Positions 36,108 to 46,706 of a stretch of DNA of 64,000 nucleotides are shown here, piece after piece. Under the pieces are notes generated by a model. It did no database searches and had not been told where the DNA came from. It saw only the letters and a program-made list of their open reading frames with translations. The stretch covers positions 2,968,254 to 3,032,253 of the forward strand of contig JAJEKV010000052.1 in the NCBI GenBank assembly GCA_021234155.1, in the 5' to 3' direction. The DNA comes from Isoetes taiwanensis. Lineage: Eukaryota; Streptophyta; Lycopodiopsida; Isoetales; Isoetaceae. The position numbers were made by a program, and so were the translations under genes. Each line of letters opens with the position of its first letter. The first letter of the stretch is position 1.

Positions 36108-36272
36108 GAGACGCCTCACATGTGAGCGGCAGAACTTGCCGGACGTCAAGCCGTTCAAGCCGCTCTGGTCTGAACTGCTCCAGCAGTTCGGGGACGACCG
36201 GCTCAAACGTCAAACCGGCCGTCTCAAATTTCGTTTATGTGAATGCGTTTTCATCTACATGTGAGGCGTCTC
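36108..36272. mobile_element. PIF/Harbinger-like MITE, 165 bp
   Basis: TIRs GAGACGCCTCACATGTGAG and, read inward from the right, GAGACGCCTCACATGTAG. The 3-bp duplication TAA is at 36105-36107 and 36273-36275. TSD length and sequence (TWA) point to PIF/Harbinger (Tourist-like). No coding capacity. Confidence 0.75.
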
Positions 36273-36626
36273 TAAAGCGTTAAAAATAGCCAGATTCAGG
36301 TCCAAAAATCCTTCACGCTCTTTTAAGTAAACTGATTTTAAAGTCTGAATGGGCTGCTTCCAGCGGTCTTTATTGAGCTTGACTTTCAGAACGTGCGGTC
36401 CAGCTGTACCTGCCAGATATGAGGGCTAGTAGTCTCCTGCTCGTTGTGTGGCTGGACAAATTCAAAGAGATCTACAAACGTCTTTTAGCTTGTAAGTGGA
36501 CTTTTTTTTTTTGGCTCTGAGGCATATGATGTACTGCTTAGGAACATTGTTGTATGATGATGGGGATGCATGCCAGAGTGCTGCTTTTAAGCGGCCTTGT
36601 TATGCAGGCTTGATGCAGTTAATAAT

Positions 36627-36812
36627 CCCTTAACACACTTTGCCCCTCAAGTTTATAGTGATCCAGCGGTTCAGATCAATCTTGTCGGTGTGTTACTGGG
36701 CTATAACACCTTGCTGCTCCATAACACCCTAGGATGTTATGGGGAAATGAGCGGATCGGTCGATTTTTGATAATGATGGATGGCCCCAAAACTCGGGGCA
36801 GTGTGTTAAGGG
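36627..36812. mobile_element. Short TIR element, 186 bp
   Basis: CCCTTAACACACTTTGCCCC at the left and GGGGCAGTGTGTTAAGGG at the right are inverted repeats with a 2-bp indel. If the ends are read as CACACT, TTAA would be the target duplication; alternatively CCCTTAA is part of the TIR. The surrounding ATAACACC/GATAACGCC motifs may be older repeats. Confidence 0.6.
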
Positions 36813-36939
36813 CGATAACGCCCTGGCCCTCGGGTGTTACTTCAAAAAAAATTTTCGGGCCATAAAAATGCTAAATAGTAGTCCTGCTCGCTTCTGGCGG
36901 ACAATTTCAAAGAGACACCGCCATTTTGATGGCCCTCAA

Positions 36940-37706
36940 ATGTTTTTTTTTTCAAGAATAACCCTCGCCTTGTTATGTTATCTACTCCATGGAGCAACCT
37001 TTTCTACATTTGCGTCTATGGCTGCCAACGCAAGCGGCACATTTCCGGAGCTTGATGTATTCCTCAAATCCCCAAACTCGGTCTATGAACTGTATTTGGC
37101 AATAACGGACAGAACAGGGGAAGGAATGCTTTGTTATTTGGCAGAGGTTACAGCGTATACCTTCGTACAAAAGTGGGGAGGTCTGCCAATGCTGGGAGAT
37201 TACTCCTCGGCTGATCTCTGCTCACTTGTATTGGATGATGGGGGCTTTATTTACCTGGTTAGCTATGGACATAAGCTTAGTATCTATAATCTCACTGCTT
37301 ATCAGAAAACCCACCTCTCCAGTGTCTCCATCTCTCTCCAGAACAATGGAGATGTTGTCTTCTTGCCATCTGACCCTCCAACTTCCTACCCACCCCCTCC
37401 TGCCTCCTACCCTCCTCCTGCTGCCTCCTACCCACCCCCTTCTGCCTCCTACTCTCCACCTCCTTCAGCTGCTCCATACCCCCCTCCCCCTACCCATAAA
37501 AGTCGAGAGTCCGACACTTCAAGCTCCAGGTAATCTCCTGAAAACTCATCTAGCCTATATGAAATTAAAATACAATCAATCACTAACTTAATAAGGTAAT
37601 ATGTCATACTTTGATTTTCTGACTTCTCTATTGTCTCTCCAGCTCTTGCAATAGAATCCTCTTCAAATGGTTCCTTCTTTTGATCGGTCTCTTTTTATTT
37701 ATGTAA
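36940..37706 (+). CDS. Secreted lectin-like, Pro-rich protein with C-terminal GPI-type tail
   Basis: Two exons: 36940-37529, ending at AG|GTAATC, and 37643-37706 after CTCTCCAG. The splice keeps frame and gives about 217 residues. I start at ATG 36940 because it opens directly on a signal peptide (FFFSRITLALLCYLL...). The middle (about residues 35-150) ends in a pattern like a bulb-type (G-type) lectin repeat: LVLDDGGFIYLV and ISLQNNGDVVFL, spaced like the DGN...NGN strands. Next is an extensin-like stretch of about 40 residues built of SYPPPPA-type units. Exon 2 adds SSSC plus a hydrophobic tail (FKWFLLLIGLFLFM) right before the stop, as in GPI-anchor signals. It is probably a cell-wall or plasma-membrane surface protein. 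The frame is intact, so it may be a live host gene. The lectin assignment is tentative. Confidence 0.65.
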
Positions 37707-38425
37707 TATGGGCTACCTCAAGTCGCAAGGAATCCTTTCACTAGTAAGCTTCAGTTGCATTCTATAATGTATAAGCTAATGTCAATCCCTCTCTCGCAAC
37801 AAAGCTCTTTGAGATTGGAATTGAAGGATCTTGTTTTGACACGAGCTATGTTGCTTTCTAACTTCAAGCTTGGTGCAAGTTCTTGCTTGTGGTTTTATAT
37901 TTCCCCAATATACATCATTAAAGCTAGTATTTAAAGAACCATCCAAAATGTTTCTAGAGATAAAGGTGAAAATCTACCTTTATTTTTCCATTGCTCATTC
38001 AAAATATGCATGCTACATTGTGTATATGTAGCACCTTGGCTGCATACTGTCAGATAGATCAAATTATAAGCCTAAATTGCATAATCATCCATTCTTAACT
38101 ATCATAAACTGTAACTTGTAACCCTCCATTATGTTAAAATAGGCAGAGCTAATTAAAATGTCATCATGCCAACCATCCACGTACCAGTTGTGTTATGGCA
38201 AAGCCATGCCAAGCCAATCAATCATTATTAGAATGACAGTAAACAAGGTCCGATGAGATAGATAGATAGTATTTTTATGTCATGCCACATTGGCAAAGCC
38301 ATGCCAAGCCAATTAATCATTAATAGAATGACAGTAAACAAGTTCCGATGAGAGAGAAATGGGTAGAAAGGAATGAAGCATGATTTCATTATTTGGAGAA
38401 AATAACACAATTTTGAGAATTTTAA
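37707..38425. other. Non-coding, with a direct duplication
   Basis: Downstream region of the secreted protein gene. Two copies of a roughly 60-bp block (GCAAAGCCATGCCAAGCCAAT...GAATGACAGTAAACAAG) lie at about 38199-38256 and 38292-38350. No gene seen. Confidence 0.65.
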
Positions 38426-38461
38426 GCACACCTAATTTGCTCAAGCACAAATACTTTCACC
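38426..38461 (+). repeat. Direct repeat left of small ORF a
   Basis: GCACACCTAATTTGCTCAAG... matches 39114-39149 (GCACACCTGAATTACTCAAG...) in the same orientation, with a few differences over 36 bp. Confidence 0.7.
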
Positions 38462-38573
38462 TAGTTCTCGAGCCCAAGAAACTTGAGGTAAGTAACATAC
38501 ACATGTACATACAAATTATGTGTTATACTTGTACGTGTACATGATACTTGTAGAAGCCCAATAATGGCCCTAC

Positions 38574-38656
38574 ATTCTACACCAATAATTCACATCAATA
38601 ATTTTACTTCACTATAAAAATAGCTCGACTCGGGGGGTAGAGGTCATTCATCTTTC
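38574..38656 (+). promoter_or_regulatory. Conserved promoter of small ORF a
   Basis: CCAATAATTCACATCAATAATT, TTACTTCACTATAAAA (TATA-like, about 38611-38618) and CATTCATCT just before the ATG are shared almost base for base with 50873-50950, upstream of small ORF b. Conservation across two copies whose coding parts have diverged more suggests function. Confidence 0.7.
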
Positions 38657-38899
38657 ATGGCTTCCTCGATGCCTCGTCCAGAGCACATCCGATCTTTCAA
38701 GTGCTACCTGAGCTACAACGATCTGAACGAATGCGCTAGAAATGGTATTAATCTTGATCCATGGCTCCAATCTAAAGCTGATGGTCCTGCTAGTGCTTGC
38801 AAGAAGCTCACTCGTGTTGTGGTCCACATTTACTGGCTTCCTGATCAGGAAATCTATGAGCTAAATAGCATCACGAGCTTTGGTGTTGATGATGAGTGA
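38657..38899 (+). CDS. 80-residue small ORF a, unknown
   Basis: Intact single-exon ORF of 80 residues (MASSMPRPEHIRSFKCYLSY ... ITSFGVDDE). It is homologous to the broken copy at 50951-51183: both have (I/F)KC(Y/S)(L/M)S, LDP(W/Y)L, LP(D/E)(Q/H)...YE(L/I) and an acidic DDE end. No known domain recognised; no signal peptide or membrane segment. It lies 0.65 kb from the 3' end of the methyltransferase gene and is flanked by 36-bp direct repeats. It is probably an element-borne gene, since its relative sits beside the other DUF7869 transposase. An accessory or regulatory factor is possible; its function is unknown. Confidence 0.6.
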   Translation: MASSMPRPEHIRSFKCYLSYNDLNECARNGINLDPWLQSKADGPASACKKLTRVVVHIYWLPDQEIYELNSITSFGVDDE

Positions 38900-39113
38900 A
38901 TCTGTATTGCTAAGGATATAGTAATGACATGAGTACCTATGAAGTATGTATTACAATCAATGTTATCAGTGATGACTACTGTATGTGTTTATGATATAAT
39001 AATGGTATGAGCACCTATAAACTATGTAAGGATGTAATAGCACATTGAATATTGTTTGATGTATCATACCTGAGTGTAGTGTAAGGGTGTGCTCTTCGAC
39101 TTCCAGTATATCT

Positions 39114-39149
39114 GCACACCTGAATTACTCAAGCACAAAAACTTCTACC
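39114..39149 (+). repeat. Direct repeat right of small ORF a
   Basis: Partner of 38426-38461. Further right, 39208-39236 holds a perfect hairpin (AAACGGGAGTG / CACTCCCGTTT). The interval 39150-39549 is otherwise non-coding. Confidence 0.7.
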
Positions 39150-40260
39150 ATATTAAAATCCACAAAACATGTTTTAAAAGCATACAACACTGTTGCAAAT
39201 TAAACGGGAGTGTTGCAGCACTCCCGTTTCAAAGATTCCTTTAGAAAAAACACTTCACTTCAAAAATTAGGCTTTTTTAAGAGAGGTTTAAAGTTTCAGG
39301 ATTATCAATTTTTTTTGGGGCCTATTTTTGGGCTATTCTTTGGACACGACTTTGGTGTTTTGGAGTTAAGCACGTGAAAATAGCAGAATTGAGACATGAG
39401 CACGTAATTTTATAGAGGTGGATGTACAAAAAGCACAAATTTAGTAAACATAACAATAATAATTTCATTACTGTTTTTGTGTTATATCAATAATGGCCAA
39501 TAATGGCAATAAATAGTAAATGTCAATCAGTAGCCACAACAAAAATCCGTCAGAGATCTAAATTAAAGTCTTCTTCATTCTTCTTGCTGCTCTCAGCTTG
39601 ATCAGTCTCTTTCGTTTCACCTTTCTCTGGTGACTTAGGCTTTTCTGTGTTGGTGGCTGCTTCAGGTATTGTAGCTAGAGCAACTTCCTTAAGCTCTGCA
39701 AATGTAGCTTCGTCTTCCAAAGAGCTTGTGAAAGGAGGCTGTATCTCCGAAGATGTCATCTTAGCAAAATCAGAATTAGACTTTGCCCCCAACTCTTGAT
39801 TCTCGTCTGGTAGAGTTGGTAAGGCAGAAAGTCTCATCTTGATGAACTGTACAGCCTCCTTATCAATGTCAACAGCTACACAATTTCGGCCCTTCTTAAG
39901 TGCACAAGCAATAGTTGTACCAGAGCCAGAAAATGCGTCGAGCACCTAATCTCCTGGACGTGAAAACATATCCAGAAGATGGTTAATCAGCTTCTGTGGC
40001 TTTTGGTAGTGCTATTCTTCCTTGTGCACTAGGGTCCTGCAGCTTCTGCAACACAGCTGGAAACTCCACCACGTTTGAAAAGTTCTGGCAAGCCGCTGTG
40101 TTGAAGTGTTCCATTGTACGTTTCCCATCGAAACTCCAATAAGCCACATGGAGATATTCGACCTTACTCAGCAGTCGCGGGCCACCACCATGGTAATTAA
40201 TATTTGTTTTGTACCTAAGGAACAATTCTTCAAAGAAGGATTTAAGTACAGCCAAAAGAA

Positions 40261-40276
40261 ACGTATTCCGGAATAG
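40261..40276. repeat. GTATTCCGGAATA palindrome
   Basis: A single copy of the element-a palindrome core, at a probable intron of the methyltransferase gene. Confidence 0.75.
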
Positions 40277-41096
40277 AAACTCCTAAGAAGAATTTGAACA
40301 TGCTACAGCTGTAACTACAAATAAAAGAAGGTATTAAAAACAAGAGGGCTTGTGTTTTCCAGAATAAGTGCTCACCAAACAAGATTTTCATAACCAGCTT
40401 GCGCAGGCGAACCAAAATGATTCTTAAAGCTGGCTTCCACAAGGCCGGATTGCATGCTAGAGTGAAATACAACCAGACCTCCAATGTTTTCTTTGTGGTA
40501 ATTTGTTTTATACCGTCGACGAAAGCATTGAACTCGAGTTTTTGAATGGCTGGTCGTCAGAAGGGCCGTCTTTCGGCTTAAACCCATATGGAAGGTCAAA
40601 GAATTACCAAGGTAAAATCACGGGGGCTTTATTGATTCGGCTAGTTTGGTGCGATCCACCGGTGTACTATCTGAAGCAGGTTGTTTTGGTCGTACATTGT
40701 AAACCGTTCAGAACGGAGGGCTCGGTGTCCAAAAACACGCCGTCGCCCGTCCTCCTTCGCTTACCGTCCGACCGGATGCATAAAGCCCTCCGGCAGGTCC
40801 TTGTTTTTCTTTTTGCTCTGCAAGAAGAAACGTCTTAGTAACACGAGGAACAACAATTTGAAAAACAATTCATCATACCCAGCCTTCAAAATTTGGTGCA
40901 TATTGGACAATCCTTTCGTCCGAGGTTGCTACAGGGTAAAGCTCTTTGCACCTTTCCCAGCTGTCGACATTTAACTGCTCCATTAAGCATGTTTGACATG
41001 TGATAACATTTTTCTGGCTGTATTATTGTACGAACATTAGAAGGAGAAAACTAAAAAACAGCAACAAGAATGAATAATTTGAAAAACAGTAACATA

Positions 41097-41331
41097 AAGT
41101 GTATTCCAGAATACACTTCGGCCCTCACACTGTAAGGCAAAGTGTATTCCGGAATACACTTCGGCCCTCACACTGCAAGGCCATGTGTATTCCGGAATAC
41201 ACTTCGGCCCTCACACTGTAAGACAATGTGTATTCTGGAATACACTTTGTCTCTTACGTGAGGGCCAAAGTGTATTCCGGAATACACATTGCCTTTCGTG
41301 TGTGACCCACAGTGTATTTCGGAAAACACTT
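41097..41331. repeat. Array of six 22-bp palindromes, 43-bp period
   Basis: Copies at 41097-41118, 41140-41161, 41183-41204, 41226-41247, 41268-41289 and 41311-41331. Consensus AAGTGTATTCCGGAATACACTT, a perfect palindrome in copy 2. Spacers are about 21 bp (CGGCCCTCACACTGTAAGGC), and the spacer orientation flips between copies 4 and 5, so the array is itself roughly mirror-symmetric. It lies in an intron of the methyltransferase gene. Further copies lie at 43310, 43352, 43105, 43628 and 43682. Confidence 0.93.
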
Positions 41332-43104
41332 CTTCCTAACAAACAAAAAACCCAAAGTGGCATTCTTACTTGTGGAGCTCTTTGGACATTTCTTCTAGTG
41401 TGAATCCCTTGTCAACAACCTTTTGCAGTAGCCTTTCTAGTATATCCATATCTGTGAAGCCCTGCATTTCTCGCCAAACAGTTATAGTCATTTCCTTTTT
41501 GGGAACGTCGGATCCTTTTTTCTTTTCCGAGACCTTTCCTTTGCTTTTCAAATCACCACGCTCGAACATGGTGAAGATTTCGTTTTGGAGGTCCCAAATC
41601 TGCAGAAACAAAAGCGATGTCGATTTGGGAAAGTTGCGGTGTATTCCGAATCTGTAAGAACTTACTCTGCTCGCCGTCTCTAAAGGCTAGTTGGAACCAG
41701 TTGTCATGTGGTATTAGAGACTGCCGTTTGTTAGCCTCGTCGTATTTAAGGCAGCACTCCACAGCACACGCTTCCTTCAGTTCCAGAGAGTATTGTGGTT
41801 TCTTCAAATCATCTCCATATTTTTCTTTAAATATTACATATTCCCTGTGCATGAACCTGATTTTGTCCACGAAACTCATTTTAAGCTTATATTCGTTGTC
41901 AGCATTGTGCGTGTTGGCAACGATTTTGGCTTCTTCGATCAATCAAACCCGAAATGCTTATTATGAAAGCCTGAGAGATACCTTGGATTGTGTTTCTCCT
42001 TGTACAACTGCCTCCTTGCTTTGAAACTGTGGTTTCCCCCAAGGACATAGTGCATGTAGGTGTCTGCTTTTTCTCTGTCGTAGTCCTTGGGGTCAATGCA
42101 CTGGGATCTATCAACAAGAACAACAATTGGAGCAACATGGGCATTGGGATTGCTCCTTATTCTGTCCTTCAGATTCTTAAGTGGTCAGCATAAATTTTGC
42201 GAACCTGAAGGGGGCGCACACCATCTGCATTCTTCGGTGGCAACCTCATGGAAGTTACTGGCAAGTATATTACACCTTGCACATACTTGTTCTGATTAAT
42301 TGCTTCCATCCTCTCTGAGGTCTTGTCCACCTTTTTTTCTTTAATGGCAACCCCAGGTGCCTTGCCCTTTCCCTTCTTCGTTTTTGGTTGTTCCTCAGGA
42401 TTTTCTGCCACTTCAAGCTGTTGTACCTTCCGCTTTTTTGGTTCCTTAGCGGCTATGGTGGCTCTTGGCCTGCTAGGTTTCTTTGGCGGCACTGGGAGAA
42501 CTTCCTCTTCTTGTTCTTGCGACCCTCCATCTAATGATTCCCCGGAAGTACTAGCAGAAGGTGATGATCCTGATCTGCCTGCATCTGAACACTCGGACTC
42601 ACTGACAGGAAAGTCCTCGCTTGTACTCGAACAAACCTGTCTGATTAGTGAACACAGGCTACGTTTGGTCCGGTAGTGAGAAAAGAATTTGTACATTGTC
42701 TGTGGTTGCACACTGACAATTCGAAAGAATGCGATATCTACAACAATGAAGCCTTGGGAGGTTTTGAAGGATAGCCTCCCCGACTGACCTCCTTGTCCGG
42801 CAACATCTGAGACCTCTTTTATTGTCCCGAGGTTAAAGAACTCGGTGTCGGTGTACCTTTTGTTCCCAGCACTTTTACAGACGTACAGAAACGTCAGTGT
42901 GCTGTATTTTCCGTCCGCACCCCTGGTTATGTACCACTGCGTTTGAAAGTTTTCGTATATTGCAGGCTCGTCCGTGTCAGCTGTTTTTTTCTGGGGGTGT
43001 GGGCGCTTCACCTTCAGAGTTTTCTTTGGTGCTTTCTTGCTTCCTTCCTCCCTTCCACTGAAACGTTTAAAACAACAATGTTAAGACATGAAATGGGACG
43101 AAAG

Positions 43105-43121
43105 CTGTATTCCAGAATAAG
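43105..43121. repeat. Diverged element-a palindrome
   Basis: CTGTATTCCAGAATAAG, a partial copy near the 5' end of the second methyltransferase exon. Confidence 0.65.
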
Positions 43122-43309
43122 ATTTACTAATCTTGTGCCCTAAATGCCACCAAAAACATAAAAACAAGCCTAAATAATGTCGCTACAACACAATTTTTTA
43201 TGCCTTAATTGGACTAAACAGTGGTAGATTTAACATAAAACGAGTCTGTTTCCGCTAAAAAGTGGTGTGTTTAGGTGCAAAAAAACAAGTGTTTTCAAGA
43301 AAATAAGCC

Positions 43310-43373
43310 AAGTGTATTCCGGAATACACTTTGCACTTAGCCAGAAGCTCAAAGTGTATTCTGGAATACACTT
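43310..43373. repeat. Two 22-bp palindromes in methyltransferase intron 1
   Basis: 43310-43331 is AAGTGTATTCCGGAATACACTT and 43352-43373 has T in place of C at the centre. Spacing is 42 bp, as in the six-copy array. Confidence 0.92.
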
Positions 43374-43448
43374 TGGCTTACGAAAGCAAATCAGGAAACA
43401 CACGAAAGACGTACTATGTACTTTAATTGCTTACCTGTCCATTATTTT

Positions 43449-43775
43449 CGCTATGTAAATCGGAATACAGCAAATCGATGTAGATCGGAAGGCGCTCGGG
43501 CTGGCGACTAAATCTCTGGGAGCGGAATACGCAACTGAGGCGCTCAATTTTCCTTTTTAAAGGTAGGCCACTGTCAGTTGTGTTTTTCTATGTGATGCGG
43601 AATACGTCTTGTCCAAATACTCTGGCAAAGTGTATTCTGGAATAGCATCTGTGCACATACAGCAAATGCTGCACACAAATTAGTATTCCGGAATAGCATT
43701 TGTATTGTTGAATATCATTACTCCAATCGACTTGTGAGTTACTAACACGTCCACAATTTTTTGCAGGTGTTTAAC
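43449..43775. promoter_or_regulatory. Divergent intergenic region of element a
   Basis: Lies between the first methyltransferase exon (minus) and the transposase (plus). It contains GCGGAATACG half-sites at about 43521 and 43596, palindromes at 43628-43648 and 43682-43697, and a TTTAAAAAGG box (minus-strand reading, about 43552-43561) that could be a TATA element for the methyltransferase gene. TTTTTTGCAG at 43757-43766 looks like a splice acceptor before the transposase coding start. Confidence 0.55.
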
Positions 43776-46706
43776 ATGGTTAACCGGTTCGTGAACAAAC
43801 TTCCACCACCATTTGTTTGCCCAAGTACCTCTACCTCAGATGGAACACAAGACGGAGACGCTTCTTCAACACCTACCTCGACAAGGTCTTTGTTGCTTCT
43901 CGAAGACACTCCGAGTCCAGTAACTAGTAGACTGCCACCACCTTTCCAACCCTCTCCCAGTCCAGTAGGAAACCGGCTGCCACCAGCTTTCCAACCCTCA
44001 CCTGTTGCACGTAGCAATCTTCCACCACCATTTGTACCATCCCCCGACACTACAAATGCTCGACCTGAGAAAATTTTTCGAAACAGACTACCTCAGCCAT
44101 TTGTAGTTTCTACATCTTCACTTCCACAAACAAGGAATACAGCACGTTCTGAAGACTGCGAGATTCTCCACAGCTTCTCCCACCAAGACTTCACTACAAA
44201 TGAAGACGACCCTGCAGCATCCACTCCAATTCACACAAACGTGGTGACACATGGGTTTGCAGAATTTCAGTCTGCTCTAAGAGACATGTTTGAACGAACT
44301 CCTTGTGAAGAAGCTGCAACAACATTTGCTGGTCCATCTCCTTCATATGGTGGCCCATCTCCTTCATTCAACACTGTACCTCCGCCTTATCCGGGTACAG
44401 CTTCACGTGGTTTGTTCTCCTCTACAAGCACACCACTAAGGGCAGAGGAGGTCACCCCCAGAGTAGAACTCTCTTAAGAAGATGAAGACACCAACGAAGT
44501 GCAACGAGATTACACATTCTCTAGCCAGTCCACCAAGAAATTCAAGGTGGATTATGGTTTGAGAGCATGCTCCCTCAGAAGAAGAAGAAACCTTATGGAC
44601 GAGCATAAAATGAGAAGACTTTTAAGAAGTAAATCTTTGCTCATTGGGTTGCATCAACAAATTTAACATGGCTAAATTACGAGCAATTAGAGACAACTTC
44701 AGTTCAATGACATTGGCTGACAGAATGCCTACTTGGCCTATCATGTAAGACCAGACCGCCTTGACTTCTTGCACTACATTAACCGGTCAAGAAGTTTGCC
44801 GAAATGCTTTATGGTTGTCCACCGTTTAGGGTCCACCAGAATGTCTAGAATACACAAAAGACTGGACAAAAATCCAGCAATTGATGATCATTGTAGACCA
44901 AGAAGAGTTGTAACCATGCATGCCCTTGCTGCTGTGTCATGGATGGAGAAATATTTTAGAGAAACATGTGAGAAGTCTGCCTAACAAGAACATGTATCAT
45001 TTAACTGATAACATCACCAAAAAAGATGTTTTTAATGAGTACAAAGAGACTTGCACCCAGGCTTCAAAGACATCTCTTACTCACACCTCACAAGACCGTG
45101 GAAAAGTGAATTCGGTTTAGTGAAAATTCTGGGAGACATAGAATGTCCATTTTGCTCAAGGTGTGCGTAATTAAAGAGTCAACGAAACCGCAAAGACAGA
45201 GGTCGAAAAGAAGTAAGCTCATGTTCTCTAATCTCTTACTTGTTTTAAAGAAAATGCTTTGACCTGATTTCTTCTACGAGATATTGTGCAAAGTAACCTT
45301 GCCCGACATCGTGAACAACAAGCAAAGAGAGAGAAGAAAGCTTGCCAAACACAGAAAAAAAGCTCTTGAACGTCCACTGCAATATATGTCTGTTGTGATT
45401 GATGGAATGGACCAGAAAAAAACTACTCTACCGCATTTCTTGAACATTCCTAAAGATGTGCCAGAGGAATGTTTTGTTATGGTCCACCTTGTAGGAGCTA
45501 TGGTCTTCAAAGGAAGTCTAAAGTGCAAAGTATTTTTGACGTATCCAAACTTGCATGGTGACCCGAACCTCACAATTACAATTCTTAACAAGGTCCTGTG
45601 CGAGCAAGAGCAATTACCACCAGTGCTTTACCTGCAACTTGACAATACTACAAGGGAGAACAAGAACCAAACACTCTTTGCGTACTGTGCCATGTTAGTG
45701 GAGCTAGGGATCTTTAGAAAAGTGAAGCTGGGTTTCTTACTTGTAGGCCACACTCATGATCAAATTGACCAAATGTTCATCAGATTTTCTGTGCGCCTCA
45801 GAAGGAAGAAGGCTTTCTCTCTTCCTACTTTAGTTCGAATTATTGAAGATTCTTACACTCCCACTCCAGTGATCGATCTCCTTAAAGAGACTGCTGATTT
45901 CAGAGAGTTTATTTTCTCTCAACGTTCAGACAGAGAACAAGCTGTGAACAAATTGAATGATCTCACCTTTCAACATCACATCAAGTTCTACTTGAAGGAT
46001 GGCCAAAGTTTCTTACAGGGGAAAAAGTATACCACAACTAAGGACTGGAGTCCACCAGAGGGACTACGCTTCCTTAAATATATTCCAGACACTTCCTTCA
46101 TAGAACGTGCTGAGCAACTTCCTCTCAAAAATCCTAAGGAGTCCAAGCAGAAGAAAAGTACCCCAGAGTCATCCTTAAAAGCCATTGAAAATGGAATTTC
46201 CTCAGGCTTTAAGTACTTCTTAGAAGAAGATCGGATGTGGTGGAGTAATTTCTTTCTCGAACAGAAAATTGTTGTGAAAAATATAGCTCTAAGACAGTTG
46301 CAAGAACCATTTCAATGGCCTAACACCTTCTATCAACCCCAGCACCAAGCAGGTCCAAGCAATGCTACATTAGCACCTGCAGTAGAAGAAGACGAGGATC
46401 GAGTCATGTACCTCGGACCAAGACGCAGGAATGAGCCTCAAGGTAATATCACAGAAATTAACAAGGGTATGCTTATTGCTCTTCCAACTGAGGAGGATGA
46501 CAAAGGTCGACCTTTCTGGATAGCAAAAGTGCTTGATACAGTCAAGGAGGAAGGCTTAGTCACTAAACTCAAGATTCATTGGCTTGCAACACGCTCAGAA
46601 AATGCTTTTGAAGGTAGATATGAGTTAGAAATGAGAAGCCAAGGAAAAGGGAGAAAGTCCAAGAAGGTGGGTTGTAGGGATGAGCTGATCCTTAATGACG
46701 TGACTA

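Larger units (their letters stand above)
39550..43448 (-). pseudogene. ParB-like domain plus N4/N6 DNA methyltransferase gene
   Basis: Multi-exon minus-strand gene. A candidate first exon (MDR, ATG at about 43448) is followed by an intron with palindromes. ORF 42169-43011 encodes an N-terminal domain (YENFQTQWYITRG...FFSHY), a Ser/acidic linker and basic nuclear-type runs. A 1-nt frameshift near 42180 leads to a ParB-like part at about 42190-41940 (LKNLKDRI...APIVVLVDR, then YVLGGNHSFKARRQL) and to 41942-41553 (EEAKIVANTHNADN). Exons at 41611-41366, about 40975-40885 and about 40830-40780 follow. A degraded motif IV (FFDLPYGFKPKDG, normally DPPY) is near 40600, then HKENIGGLVVFHSSMQSG. It ends with KPQKLINHLLDMFSRPGD, a stop, and VLDAFSGSGTTIACA (motif I). 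The order IV then I is that of beta-class MTases (Pfam PF01555). Stops and frameshifts make it a pseudogene here. It is divergent from the DUF7869 transposase. Confidence 0.82.

Noticed and set aside
39208-39236. Rho-independent-style terminator (11-bp stem hairpin)
   Set aside because: Such terminators do not apply to plant nuclear genes. Kept only as a local hairpin.
40503-40974. Plus-strand ORFs including a CDPPVYYL phrase that looks like an MTase motif IV
   Set aside because: The true methyltransferase reads on the minus strand, where the FFDLPYGF segment nearby is in the right order with motif I. The plus-strand phrase is coincidence.
41097-41331. CRISPR-like array
   Set aside because: Spacers are homologous to each other, repeats are palindromes, and the setting is a plant transposon intron. 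There is no cas gene.
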